Positions 24,897-33,238 of a DNA stretch of 64,000 nucleotides are shown piece by piece. The stretch spans positions 1-64,000 of the forward strand of contig NZ_JASHKA010000019.1 of assembly GCF_030732845.1 (NCBI RefSeq), written 5' to 3'. A program made the translations under genes and the position numbers. The DNA comes from Roseibium sp. MMSF_3544 (GTDB taxonomy: Bacteria > Pseudomonadota > Alphaproteobacteria > Rhizobiales > Stappiaceae). Numbering within the stretch: the stretch's first letter is position 1; each line of letters begins with the position of its first letter. Under the pieces are notes generated by a model. That model was not told where the DNA came from and ran no database searches. It saw only the letters and a program-made list of their open reading frames with translations.

Positions 24897-25981
24897 TGCA
24901 CACGGACATTTTGATCGTCGGCGGCGGGCTCTCCGGCCTTGCCCTGGCCGATCGTCTTGCGCGCCAGGGCCGGGATTGGCTCCTGACAGAGGCAAGAGAC
25001 CGCCTTGGCGGCCGGATCCTGTCACCAGATATCGCGGGCGCCCATTTCGATCTTGGGCCTGCCTGGTTCTGGCCGGGTCAGCCTCAAATTGAGCAGATGC
25101 TTCGCCGGTTCGACATCGACGTCTTTGAACAGTTTTCGCAAGGTGCAACCGTTTTTCAGAACGGGTCCGGTGCTGTGCAGACCTATCACGGATTTTCCTC
25201 CATGGCAGGGTCCATGCGCGTTGCAGGTGGCATGGGCGCCTTGATCGGCGCGCTTGAACAGGTTCTTCCCTCAGAGCGCGTTATGCTGAGGTCTGCGGTG
25301 TCCGGCATTAAAAAAACAAGCGAAGGCGTCTGTATAGAAGCAGGATCTCTTTCGATAAATGCCAATCATGTTGTCCTGGCGGTTCCGCCTCGCGTCGTCG
25401 CCGAGGCGATTTCATTTGAACCGGGGCTTCCCGAAGAAGCTCACAAGTCAATGGAAACGATTCCGACCTGGATGGCGGGCCAGGCGAAAATCCTTGCCGT
25501 CTATGAAAGGCCTTACTGGCGCGAAGCCGGGCTCTCGGGCGACGGCATGAGCCAACGTGGCCCGATGGTTGAAATTCATGACGCGTCTCCGATGGAAACC
25601 GGTCCCTATGCATTGTTCGGGTTTGTCGGTGTTCCCCCTGGCGTCAGGGCAGAGCACCCTGAAAGAGTGCTTGAACTGGCACAAGAGCAGTTGATCGCAA
25701 TGTTCGGAGAGGGCATGCGCAATCCTGTTCATCTGCAAATGCTGGATTGGGCCAAAGAAAAGGAGACTGCAGTCCCTCAGGATCTGAACAGCCAGCGGTC
25801 TCATCCGAGCTATGGATTACCGCCTTCCCTGTCGCGCCTTTGGGACGGGAAAGTGCTGCTGGGGTCAACCGAAACAGCGCCGGTACATGGTGGTTTTCTA
25901 GAGGGTGCGCTCGAAGCAGCGGAAAGGGTTGAAAATGTGCTCCTTGATGCGGCTTTGGAAAAAACGCCCAGGGCGTCTTGA
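24896..25981 (+). CDS. FAD-dependent amine oxidase family protein
   Basis: The 361-residue protein starts with a dinucleotide-binding motif VGGGLSGLALADRLARQG. The flavin monoamine oxidase pattern RLGGRIL with GAHFDLGPAWFWPG follows, and the C-terminal FAD-contact segment is GKVLLGSTETAPVHGGFLEGALEAA. It is shorter than typical monoamine oxidases (about 450) but covers both ends of the fold. It should oxidise an amine or a related substrate and release hydrogen peroxide, which would fit the DJ-1-type and cupin partners in the TetR-controlled cluster; the substrate is unknown. Confidence 0.85.
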   Translation: MHTDILIVGGGLSGLALADRLARQGRDWLLTEARDRLGGRILSPDIAGAHFDLGPAWFWPGQPQIEQMLRRFDIDVFEQFSQGATVFQNGSGAVQTYHGFSSMAGSMRVAGGMGALIGALEQVLPSERVMLRSAVSGIKKTSEGVCIEAGSLSINANHVVLAVPPRVVAEAISFEPGLPEEAHKSMETIPTWMAGQAKILAVYERPYWREAGLSGDGMSQRGPMVEIHDASPMETGPYALFGFVGVPPGVRAEHPERVLELAQEQLIAMFGEGMRNPVHLQMLDWAKEKETAVPQDLNSQRSHPSYGLPPSLSRLWDGKVLLGSTETAPVHGGFLEGALEAAERVENVLLDAALEKTPRAS

Positions 25982-26347
25982 GAAGCGTCTGGTCGCAGTA
26001 CGGGAATTGCGCCGATACGGCGAAGATGATCGGCGAGGTGAGGCCAATTCAGCGTCGTCCAAGCTTGATCCTTTGCAGCGTGCCAACCATTTGCGACGCC
26101 AAGCTGAGGGTCCGAACCCCCGATCAGTCGCATAATCTTGAGGAAATGAAGCCGGTGCTTTTCATTTGATGAATTAGTCTAAAAAGTAGTTCTAAAGTCG
26201 AATTCTACGCTCTATTAGTTTAATCAGAATAAGTAATTCTCGAATTCATCGATTTTTGTTTGTGAACAACTTTTAATTTGATAATCGATTTTCCCAAAAT
26301 ACATCAGCTGTGAAGCATTCAAATATGCAGAAACGGAGGATGTAGAG
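25982..26347. other. Intergenic stretch, AT-rich in its right half
   Basis: I see no gene. The left part keeps coding-like GC but no supportable frame. From about 26160 the DNA is AT-rich and may hold the promoter of the small gene at 26348. Confidence 0.4.
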
Positions 26348-26494
26348 ATGCACAGATATGCGACCAAACACATGAACGAGTTGCGGCAGGAAATCGAGAA
26401 CCTGCTGAACCGCCGGGACCTGGATCCTGCGGAAAAAAGCAAGCGACTGGATCGGCTGGACCGGTCTTATCAGTTCTGGCGTCAATTTGCCTGA
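26348..26494 (+). CDS. 48-residue small basic protein
   Basis: ATG 26348 has CGGAGGATG about 8 bases upstream. The product is rich in charged residues, with HMNELRQEIENLLNRRDL, then AEKSKRLDRLDRSYQFWRQFA. It predicts two short amphipathic helices separated by a DLDP turn. There is no membrane segment or signal peptide. I recognise no family. The ribosome site, the AT-rich region upstream and the regular helix pattern support a real gene. Confidence 0.55.
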   Translation: MHRYATKHMNELRQEIENLLNRRDLDPAEKSKRLDRLDRSYQFWRQFA

Positions 26495-27054
26495 CCGCAT
26501 CTTCTTTCTGGCCGCAGCGGTCCAGACAGCTGGTCACAGAAACGGCTGAGCGCATCAGGGGTCGCCGGTACGGCCCTTTATAGGAAAACAGGAATCCGGT
26601 CCCTGCGCTTGGCGGCGTTAGCAGGGACCGGATCAAAACGCGGAGCGAAGGGGAGGCAACCTCTCAGGTCCGCGAAAACAACCCGGTTCAAATATCAATG
26701 GTCTGGAGATTTGACTTCGAACCGGATGTCAGTTTGTTCACTATTTGTTCCAGATTTGGGTTTCGCTGTCAAGCGTCCATAGGCGGTCAGTGAAGGCGGT
26801 CACTTACGGTTTTTTTCCCCATGCTGGCACGTCAGGATCTTCTGTCCTCATTTTCAAAAGAAAGGCTGACGTCAGTTGCTTGCTTTTGCCCGTTTGGAAA
26901 CAGCCCGGTTTGGCAATCCGCTCCGAGCTTCGGTCAGCCCGGTTTCTTTCGCGTCGACAGCAAAAACCGGCGTTCTCACGTATCTGTGAAGCACTCGCAA
27001 AACTAATCAGCGCAAGGCCACAGAAAATTAAGCCCCTCATGGCACAAATACCAA
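26495..27054. other. Gene-free stretch before the flippase gene
   Basis: No supportable gene is seen in 560 bases. The only clear structure is the 13-bp hairpin at 26594-26633. The promoter of the flippase gene should lie here. Confidence 0.4.
26594..26633. repeat. Perfect 13-bp inverted repeat
   Basis: ATCCGGTCCCTGC and GCAGGGACCGGAT pair perfectly around a 14-base loop. On the minus strand a TTCCTGTTTTCC tail follows, so it could end a minus-strand transcript. On the plus strand it is about 100 bases past the small gene at 26348-26494, with no T-run after it. Confidence 0.6.
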
Positions 27055-28503
27055 ATGGTATTCTTAAGGGCCTTGCACGTGCGATTTACCGCCAATTCCT
27101 GGACGAAGCGTTTTCAAGACGCCGCCTGGTTTCAAGCGCTGGGCAAAAGCACCGAACGGTTCTCCGACGTCCTGCGTGGCAGCGGATCGGACAAACAGGC
27201 CGCCGGGCGTATGGCCGTGTCTACTTTCGCGGTGAGAATCGCGGGCGCTGCGCTGGCTTACCTTTCGCAAATTGTTCTCGCGCGCCTGCTTGGCGCTCAT
27301 GATTACGGCATCTATTCCGTTGCCTGGACCTTTGTCATCATACTCGGCGTCATGGCCTGTGGCGGGTTTTCGACATCCGCCAGCCGCTTCATTCCCCAAT
27401 ACAGACAGACCGGTGACTTCGACCGCCTGCGCGGTTTTCTCAAGGCAAGCCGTCAGGCCGCCTTTCTGATCGGCGTTTGCGCCGCCTTGCTGGCCACCGG
27501 TGTGGTCTACCTGCTGCGATCGGCCATCGAACCCTACTACGTTCAGCCGCTCATGATCGTGTTCCTGGCTTTGCCGTTTTTCGCATTCGGGCTCGTCCAG
27601 GACGGAATCGCGCGCAGCTATGACTGGACTTCCCTGGCCATGTTGCCGACCTATATCTGGCGGCCGCTAGCAATTTTGTTTCTGCTGGTCGCGGCTGTCG
27701 TCGCAGGGATCCCGGCAAGCGCGGAGACCGCTGTAATGGTCGCGGTAAGCGCGACGGTACTTGTCGCCGGCTATCAGTATTTTCACCTCAGAAAACGACT
27801 GCCGCTCCAGGTTCCCGTCGGAACGTCCAAGGTCGACATGAAGCCATGGCTCGCAATTTCGCTTCCAATGCTGATGGTTGAGGGATTTCTCCAATTGATC
27901 ACGAGCGCCGACGTGATCATGGTCAGTTTCTTCCAGAGCCCCGATGAAGTTGCCGTCTACTTTGCAGCGTCCAGAACACTGGCTTTGGTGCACTTTGTTT
28001 ATTTTGCCGTCAGGGCGGCTTCGGCGCATCGGTTCTCGGCCTATACTCACAACGAAGACCTCTCCGGTCTCGCGGCCTATACAAGACAGGCGACGCTCTG
28101 GACATTCTGGCCGTCGGTTGCCGCCGGCGCAGGCCTTTTGCTTGTGGCGCCACTGCTGCTCAGGCTCTTCGGCAGCGGGTTTGAAAATGGTTATCCGCTG
28201 ATTGCCCTTTTGATGATTGGGGTTCTTGCGCGCGCCTCCGTCGGCCCTGCAGACGCATTGCTTTCCATGACGGGGCACCAAAGGTCCTGTGCCGGGATTT
28301 ATGCCGCGACGTTTTTCCTCAACGTTCTGCTCAACCTCTTGCTTATCCCGCTGCTTGGTCTTGCAGGAGCGGCGATCGCGACAAGCTGCGCAATTCTCAT
28401 GGAAGCAACAGTGCTGGCAATCGTCGTGAAGCGGAAGCTGAAAGTGACCACTTTCGTTCTGCCGTTGATGTTCGCGCCTAGGAGCGTGTCAGGTGAAAAC
28501 TGA
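27055..28503 (+). CDS. Polysaccharide flippase family protein (MOP superfamily)
   Basis: The protein has about 482 residues and roughly twelve transmembrane helices. Characteristic features are RMAVSTFAVRIAGAALAYLSQIVLARLLGAHDYGIYSVAW at the start of the membrane domain and the C-terminal LLIPLLGLAGAAIATSCAILMEA. Such proteins flip lipid-linked glycans across the inner membrane. The start is uncertain: ATG 27055 has no ribosome site and about 45 residues precede the first helix, so a later start is possible. It overlaps the following GNAT gene by 11 bases; no glycosyltransferases are nearby. Confidence 0.82.
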   Translation: MVFLRALHVRFTANSWTKRFQDAAWFQALGKSTERFSDVLRGSGSDKQAAGRMAVSTFAVRIAGAALAYLSQIVLARLLGAHDYGIYSVAWTFVIILGVMACGGFSTSASRFIPQYRQTGDFDRLRGFLKASRQAAFLIGVCAALLATGVVYLLRSAIEPYYVQPLMIVFLALPFFAFGLVQDGIARSYDWTSLAMLPTYIWRPLAILFLLVAAVVAGIPASAETAVMVAVSATVLVAGYQYFHLRKRLPLQVPVGTSKVDMKPWLAISLPMLMVEGFLQLITSADVIMVSFFQSPDEVAVYFAASRTLALVHFVYFAVRAASAHRFSAYTHNEDLSGLAAYTRQATLWTFWPSVAAGAGLLLVAPLLLRLFGSGFENGYPLIALLMIGVLARASVGPADALLSMTGHQRSCAGIYAATFFLNVLLNLLLIPLLGLAGAAIATSCAILMEATVLAIVVKRKLKVTTFVLPLMFAPRSVSGEN

Positions 28504-29632
28504 TGTAATCCAAAAACCGGATACAGAGGCGATCACGCTTGATCCGCAACGCGTTGAATTGCCTGTTTCTGCCTGGCAGGCGCTTTGTGACGACGCGCTC
28601 GATCCCAATCCGTTTTTCGGTCCGCAGTTCCTGCGTCCGTTCCTCCACCATATGGGTGGCAGCGCCGTGCGGCTTGTTGTTGTGCGCGAGAAACGAACGG
28701 GCAGGTGGCTGCTCGCGGCACCTGTTGGACGGCGTCCTGCCGGACTTGCGTTGCCCGTGGCAACCGCCTGGACGAGCGACTATGCGCCTCTTGGAGCGCC
28801 GCTGATGCATCCGGATGCACGCGAAAAAGACGTCACGCTTTTTTTCAAGGCGGCAGCCGGCGTTGCCGGCGTGCTGGCGATCCCATATCTGCCCCTTGCG
28901 TCCCAAACGGCGCAGCGTCTGATGAAACTTGAGGGCGTGCAGGCCTTTGTAACACTGCAGGCGCAAAGGGCCGCTCACGCTTCGGGAGCTGAGGGGGAGC
29001 AACAACTGGAAGAAGCTTACAAGGGCAAACGGCGCAAGGAGATGCGGCGTCTCCTGCGCCGGCTTGAAGATCATGGCCCCGTCGCCTTCGCGTGTGTCAC
29101 CGGTCCGGCGGTTCCAGAGAGTTTTGAAGCGTTTCTCGATCTGGAAGCATCCGGTTGGAAAGGCCATGGACAATCAGCTTTGAAGAGCAAAGCACAGACC
29201 GCAGCTTTTTCCCGCGAGGCAATTGCTGCCCTTGCTCAAAACGACCGTATCCGCATAGACCAGCTTCGCGCGGGCGACCGTGTTATTGCGTCTCTGGTGT
29301 CCTTCATCGAGGGCGGGGATGTCTTTACATGGAAGATTGCCTTTGACGAGAGTTTTGCGCGGTATTCTCCAGGCGCTCAGCTGGCAATCCAGGCGTTTCG
29401 CGAAAACCTGGCGCATCCCGGCTTCAGGCAAGCGGATTCGCTCGCCATTCCAGGCCATTCCATGATCGAGCCACTCTGGCGCGGCCGGCTTGAAACCGGA
29501 ACGCTGTTACTTACCAGCGGGCCGCTCAGCAGCCTGAAACGGCAGATCTGTGCGGCCGACATCGCCCTCGAAAAACAGTTGCGGGGGCTCGGACGAACGG
29601 TGAAAGCAAAGCTCAAATCACGCAAGACATGA
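28493..29632 (+). CDS. GNAT-fold acetyltransferase of the BcsL/CelD type
   Basis: The start is GTG 28493, with TAGGAG 8 bases upstream, inside the end of the flippase gene. The 379-residue protein matches the CelD/BcsL N-acyltransferase domain: KGKRRKEMRRLLRRLEDHGPV, the EASGWKGHGQSAL segment and DVFTWKIAFDESFARYSPG near 275-300. Members are found in exopolysaccharide and cellulose clusters and in peptidyl aminoacyl transfer. Coupling to the flippase suggests modification of a surface glycan. Confidence 0.82.
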   Translation: MKTDVIQKPDTEAITLDPQRVELPVSAWQALCDDALDPNPFFGPQFLRPFLHHMGGSAVRLVVVREKRTGRWLLAAPVGRRPAGLALPVATAWTSDYAPLGAPLMHPDAREKDVTLFFKAAAGVAGVLAIPYLPLASQTAQRLMKLEGVQAFVTLQAQRAAHASGAEGEQQLEEAYKGKRRKEMRRLLRRLEDHGPVAFACVTGPAVPESFEAFLDLEASGWKGHGQSALKSKAQTAAFSREAIAALAQNDRIRIDQLRAGDRVIASLVSFIEGGDVFTWKIAFDESFARYSPGAQLAIQAFRENLAHPGFRQADSLAIPGHSMIEPLWRGRLETGTLLLTSGPLSSLKRQICAADIALEKQLRGLGRTVKAKLKSRKT

Positions 29633-29635
29633 TCT

Positions 29636-31267
29636 TCAATTGATCTCGGAACGAGCCAGTTCGCGCAATTTCCGCCGGATGACCTTTCCGGTCGTCGTCA
29701 TTGGCAGGGAATCAACGAATTCGATCTCGCGCGGATACTCATGCGCCGACAACCGGTCACGAACATAATCCTTGATATTGTCCTCAAGCGCATCGCCTGA
29801 GGCTTCTTCGGACTTCAGGACGATATAGGCCTTTACGATTTCGGTCCGCAGCGGATCGGGTTTGCCGACGACGGCCGCAAGGGCAACCGCAGGATGTTTG
29901 ATCAGGCAATCCTCGATTTCTCCAGGACCGATACGATAGCTCGCAGAGGTAATGATATCGTCGTCGCGGCCGACAAAATGGATGTAGCCGTCCTCGTCTT
30001 GAACACCCTGGTCTCCGGTGATCATCCAGTCGCCGATGAATTTTTCACGCGTTGCTTCGGGCTTGTTCCAGTATTCGAGGAACATGACGGGATCCGGTCT
30101 TCTGATGGCGATCTGTCCAAGTGTTTCCGGCGGCAGGGGATTGCCGCCGTCGTCGATGATGGCGACTTCGTGTCCCGGGGTTGCCTTACCGATCGCGCCG
30201 GATCGCGTCACGCCGAGCGAGGCAGCCGATCCGAGCACGGCGTTGCACTCGGTCTGGCCGAAGAACTCGTTCACCGGAAACCCGAATTCGGCGGCAAACC
30301 AGTCATAGGTCTCGCGTCCAAGAGACTCGCCGGCCGACCCGACACTGCGCCAGTTCAGCCTGAAACGTGCCGCCGGGCGGTCTACGGCGCGCAGCATCTT
30401 CAACGCCGTTGGCGGAATGAAGGCGTTTCGAACCTGCTGGTTCGCCAGCAGGTGAAACGCAAATTCGGGATCGAATTTCCTGGACGCATGCGATACGACC
30501 GGGACGCCGAGCTTCAACGCCGGAAAGAGCGCATTCAGGAGACCGCCAGCCCAGGCCCAGTCGGCGGGCGTCCAAAGAAGATCGCCGTTCTGCCCCAGGA
30601 AGTTCTGCGAGAGCTCAATGCCGGGCATGTGTCCGATCAGGACCCTGTGACCGTGCAATACGCCCTTGGGCTGACCGGTTGTTCCGGAAGTGTAGATCAT
30701 CAGCGCCGGATCGTCCGGTGTTGTCTTCAGGGTTTCAAACCTGTCGCTTGCTTTTCCAAGCAGTTCCTCGAAGGACAGTGCGTTTGTGTCCGGCCCGTCG
30801 ACGGAGATCATGAAGTCGAGGTCTGCCAGGCCGTCCCGGATCGAGGACATCTTTTCCAGACCGGCAGTATCGGTGATCAGGCCTCGTGCTCCGGAATCCG
30901 AGAGACGGTATTTCAAGGCCTCCTGCCCGAAAAGAGCCGCCAGGGGGACTGCGATTGCGCCGATCTTGTAGGCTGCAATATGGGCAATCGCTATCTGCGG
31001 GCACTGCGGCAAAAGCAGTGCAAACCGGTCGCCGCGCTTCAGCCCGAGAGCGATCAGCGCATTGGCGCAGCGGTTGGCCGCGCTGCTGAGTTGCGAGTGA
31101 GTCCAGTCCTCGACAGACCCGTTGGACAGAACGTGTCGGATCGCGAGCCTCTGAGGGTCGCTAGCGGCCCAGCTGTCGCTGACGGCGGCGGCCATGTTGT
31201 AAGTCGCTGGCAATGACCAGCGGAACTCGGCTGTCAGCGTATCGTAGTCGCTGATGGGCTTCAGCAT
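29636..31267 (-). CDS. AMP-binding acyl-CoA synthetase (medium-chain/acetyl type)
   Basis: The 543-residue protein has the adenylate-forming P-loop YTSGTTGQPKG (192-202), the FFGQTECNAVLG motif, GDQGVQDEDGYIHFVGRDDDII with the hinge, and the C-terminal catalytic lysine in TGKVIRRKLR (K about 528). It activates a carboxylic acid to its acyl-CoA through an acyl-AMP. It ends 4 bases after the convergent GNAT gene. Confidence 0.9.
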   Translation of the reverse strand: MLKPISDYDTLTAEFRWSLPATYNMAAAVSDSWAASDPQRLAIRHVLSNGSVEDWTHSQLSSAANRCANALIALGLKRGDRFALLLPQCPQIAIAHIAAYKIGAIAVPLAALFGQEALKYRLSDSGARGLITDTAGLEKMSSIRDGLADLDFMISVDGPDTNALSFEELLGKASDRFETLKTTPDDPALMIYTSGTTGQPKGVLHGHRVLIGHMPGIELSQNFLGQNGDLLWTPADWAWAGGLLNALFPALKLGVPVVSHASRKFDPEFAFHLLANQQVRNAFIPPTALKMLRAVDRPAARFRLNWRSVGSAGESLGRETYDWFAAEFGFPVNEFFGQTECNAVLGSAASLGVTRSGAIGKATPGHEVAIIDDGGNPLPPETLGQIAIRRPDPVMFLEYWNKPEATREKFIGDWMITGDQGVQDEDGYIHFVGRDDDIITSASYRIGPGEIEDCLIKHPAVALAAVVGKPDPLRTEIVKAYIVLKSEEASGDALEDNIKDYVRDRLSAHEYPREIEFVDSLPMTTTGKVIRRKLRELARSEIN

Positions 31268-31346
31268 GATGATTGTGATCCGATGCTAAAAATTTAGGCA
31301 GCGGAGTTTAGATCGACGCTTGTTGCAGTGCAATAGAGGCGTTGCC

Positions 31347-32270
31347 TTACCTTTTTGCGAGCGGATGAGCGCCTTCAACGAGTTCGCGCAGGCGTTCATC
31401 GAGCACGTGGGTATAGATCTGTGTCGTCGAAATGTCCGCGTGGCCCAACAGCTGCTGCACGACGCGCAAATCCGCACCGTTTTGCAGAAGATGCGAGGCA
31501 AAGGCGTGGCGCATCACATGCGGTGAAATCTTCGCGGCATCCAGTCCGGCTGCGACTGCCAGGTCCTTCAGGTCGCGCGCGAAATGCTGCCGCGTCAGAT
31601 GCCCGCTGCCACCATGAGAGGGAAACAGCCAGGGACTTTTTTCATAAGCACCTTCTGCAGTGCGAAGGCCCACGTAGTCCCGCATCGCCATCTGGGCAGC
31701 ATGTGACAAGGGAACGAGACGCTCCTTGCCACCCTTGCCTTTTACTTCGATCAGGCGGGCATCCCGCAGGGCGGCGCCGACGGGGAGCGCAACGAGTTCA
31801 GACACGCGCAGCCCGGTGGCGTAAAGGACTTCGATCAGAGTGTACATGCGCTGGACCCGCAGCCGTGCAGCGGCACTGCGCTGTGGTTTTTGCGTTTCAA
31901 CTCGAGCCGTTTCGATCAACCGGTCGACGTCATCCATGGAAAGGACCTTCGGCAGGCTGCCGCGCTTTTTGGGCGCCGACAAGGTTCGTGTCGGATCGTC
32001 CTGCCGCGTTCCCTCCGAATAGAGGAACTTGAAGAACTGCTTTAACGCCGAAAGGCGTCTCGCCTGTGAGGATTCGGCGAAACCGCGGCTGGTCAGGTTT
32101 CCCATATAGGCTGAAATGTCATCGGATTGCGCTGCTGCGATCCGTTTCTTGCCGAGAAAGACCGAGAAATCCTCTAGGTCCCTGCGATAACCCGCAAGCG
32201 TGTTTTCCGCTGCACCTCGTTCGGCGGCGAGCATTTCCAGAAAGTTCTCAAGGTCGAAGCTGGTTGCCAT
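31347..32270 (-). CDS. xerD: Site-specific tyrosine recombinase XerD
   Basis: The 307-residue protein has an N-terminal SAM-like DNA-binding domain and the tyrosine recombinase catalytic set: R155 in ATGLRVSEL, K179 in VKGKGGKER, H251 and R254 in HVMRHAFASH, H277 in GHADIS and nucleophile Y286 in TTQIYTHV. XerD works with XerC at dif to resolve chromosome dimers. Its position beside aroK/aroB matches the chromosomal xerD locus of Hyphomicrobiales rather than a mobile element. It follows a tiny membrane-protein gene by 5 bases. Confidence 0.93.
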   Translation of the reverse strand: MATSFDLENFLEMLAAERGAAENTLAGYRRDLEDFSVFLGKKRIAAAQSDDISAYMGNLTSRGFAESSQARRLSALKQFFKFLYSEGTRQDDPTRTLSAPKKRGSLPKVLSMDDVDRLIETARVETQKPQRSAAARLRVQRMYTLIEVLYATGLRVSELVALPVGAALRDARLIEVKGKGGKERLVPLSHAAQMAMRDYVGLRTAEGAYEKSPWLFPSHGGSGHLTRQHFARDLKDLAVAAGLDAAKISPHVMRHAFASHLLQNGADLRVVQQLLGHADISTTQIYTHVLDERLRELVEGAHPLAKR

Positions 32271-32275
32271 TAAAC

Positions 32276-32419
32276 CTACCGACCAAAGCCGTCCTTCTTG
32301 ACCCTGACCGTGATTTCCCGCTCCCGAGGATCGACGAAATTCGCAAGAGCGTAGATCGTGCCGTAGCCGAGCGCTCCAAGCAGAGCAAGCACAAGCAGCA
32401 ATCGGGTGAGGGTTGGCAC
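32276..32419 (-). CDS. 47-residue single-pass membrane protein upstream of xerD
   Basis: The gene starts at GTG 32419 with GGAGAG about 5 bases upstream. The product has one hydrophobic helix (LLLVLALLGALGYGTIYALANFV), then a basic tail, DPREREITVRVKKDGFGR. Small proteins of this plan sit between aroK and xerD in related genomes, as far as I recall. It is probably cotranscribed with xerD. Function unknown. Confidence 0.7.
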   Translation of the reverse strand: MPTLTRLLLVLALLGALGYGTIYALANFVDPREREITVRVKKDGFGR

Positions 32420-32572
32420 GTAAGCTCTCCAGGGGCGAATCGAATGCCCGATTGTTTCAAAAACGCAGCGGCATGCGCAAGGCTTCGTGATTTTCAAAAG
32501 CACTGCCTTGAAGAAAAACGCCGACGGCGTTCCGCGACGTGTCTTTTTTAGCGAATATGCTACAACGCAGCC

Positions 32573-33220
32573 ATGACAGAAAACGACAAGACGCAGCATC
32601 CCGCGGGGGAGACTGCCGACATGAAAGCAAAGTCCATCGATCTCGACCGGCTCGTCACGGCACTCGGGACTCGATCGATCGTGCTTGTCGGCATCATGGG
32701 ATGTGGAAAATCAACGGTCGGCAAACGGCTTGCGCAACGCCTGGGTCTTGAATTCGTCGACGCGGATTCCGAAATAGAACGCGCTGCCAACATGACTGTT
32801 TCGGAGATTTTCGCAGAGCATGGCGAATCCTATTTCCGCAGTGGCGAAGAGCGGGTCATTGCCAGATTGCTTGGCGAAGGCCCTCAGGTTCTCGCAACGG
32901 GCGGCGGTGCCTTCATGAGCGATACGACGCGCTCTGAAATTTCGGAAAACGGTTTGTCTGTCTGGCTGAAAGTCGACTTTGAAACGGTCATGGCGCGTGT
33001 GCGCCGCAGATCGACGCGGCCTCTACTGCAAACACCGGACCCCGAGGGCACCATGCGCAAGCTCCTGGCCGAGCGGGAACCCATCTATGCCAGAGCGGCC
33101 CTGACGGTGACGTCTGAAGATGTGCCGCATGACATGGTCGTCGACCAGATCCTTGTCACGATGGCGAATTATCTGTTTCAAGATGAGGGCCAATTAACCT
33201 CACAGACCTCGATCACCTGA
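32573..33220 (+). CDS. aroK: Shikimate kinase
   Basis: The 215-residue protein has the P-loop GIMGCGKST (40-48), the shikimate-binding VDADSEIE segment, the FRSGEERV motif and ATGGGAF, then the lid region RRSTRPLL. It phosphorylates shikimate in the aromatic amino acid pathway. It has an N-terminal extension of about 35 residues before the kinase core; a later start at M17 is possible. aroB follows directly. Confidence 0.93.
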   Translation: MTENDKTQHPAGETADMKAKSIDLDRLVTALGTRSIVLVGIMGCGKSTVGKRLAQRLGLEFVDADSEIERAANMTVSEIFAEHGESYFRSGEERVIARLLGEGPQVLATGGGAFMSDTTRSEISENGLSVWLKVDFETVMARVRRRSTRPLLQTPDPEGTMRKLLAEREPIYARAALTVTSEDVPHDMVVDQILVTMANYLFQDEGQLTSQTSIT

Positions 33221-33238
33221 TTGTCGGACACAAAAAAC

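Noticed and set aside
25810..26133. 107-residue minus-strand frame at the end of the amine oxidase gene
   Set aside because: Its first half lies in the gap, but most of the rest is antisense to the oxidase C-terminus; no start signal or family.
29894..31216. 440-residue plus-strand frame over the acyl-CoA synthetase
   Set aside because: The minus-strand gene has all adenylation motifs; the plus frame has no recognisable domain.
31347..32270. xerD as a phage or transposon integrase
   Set aside because: Length, motif set and the aroK/aroB neighbourhood fit the housekeeping recombinase; no attachment sites are seen.
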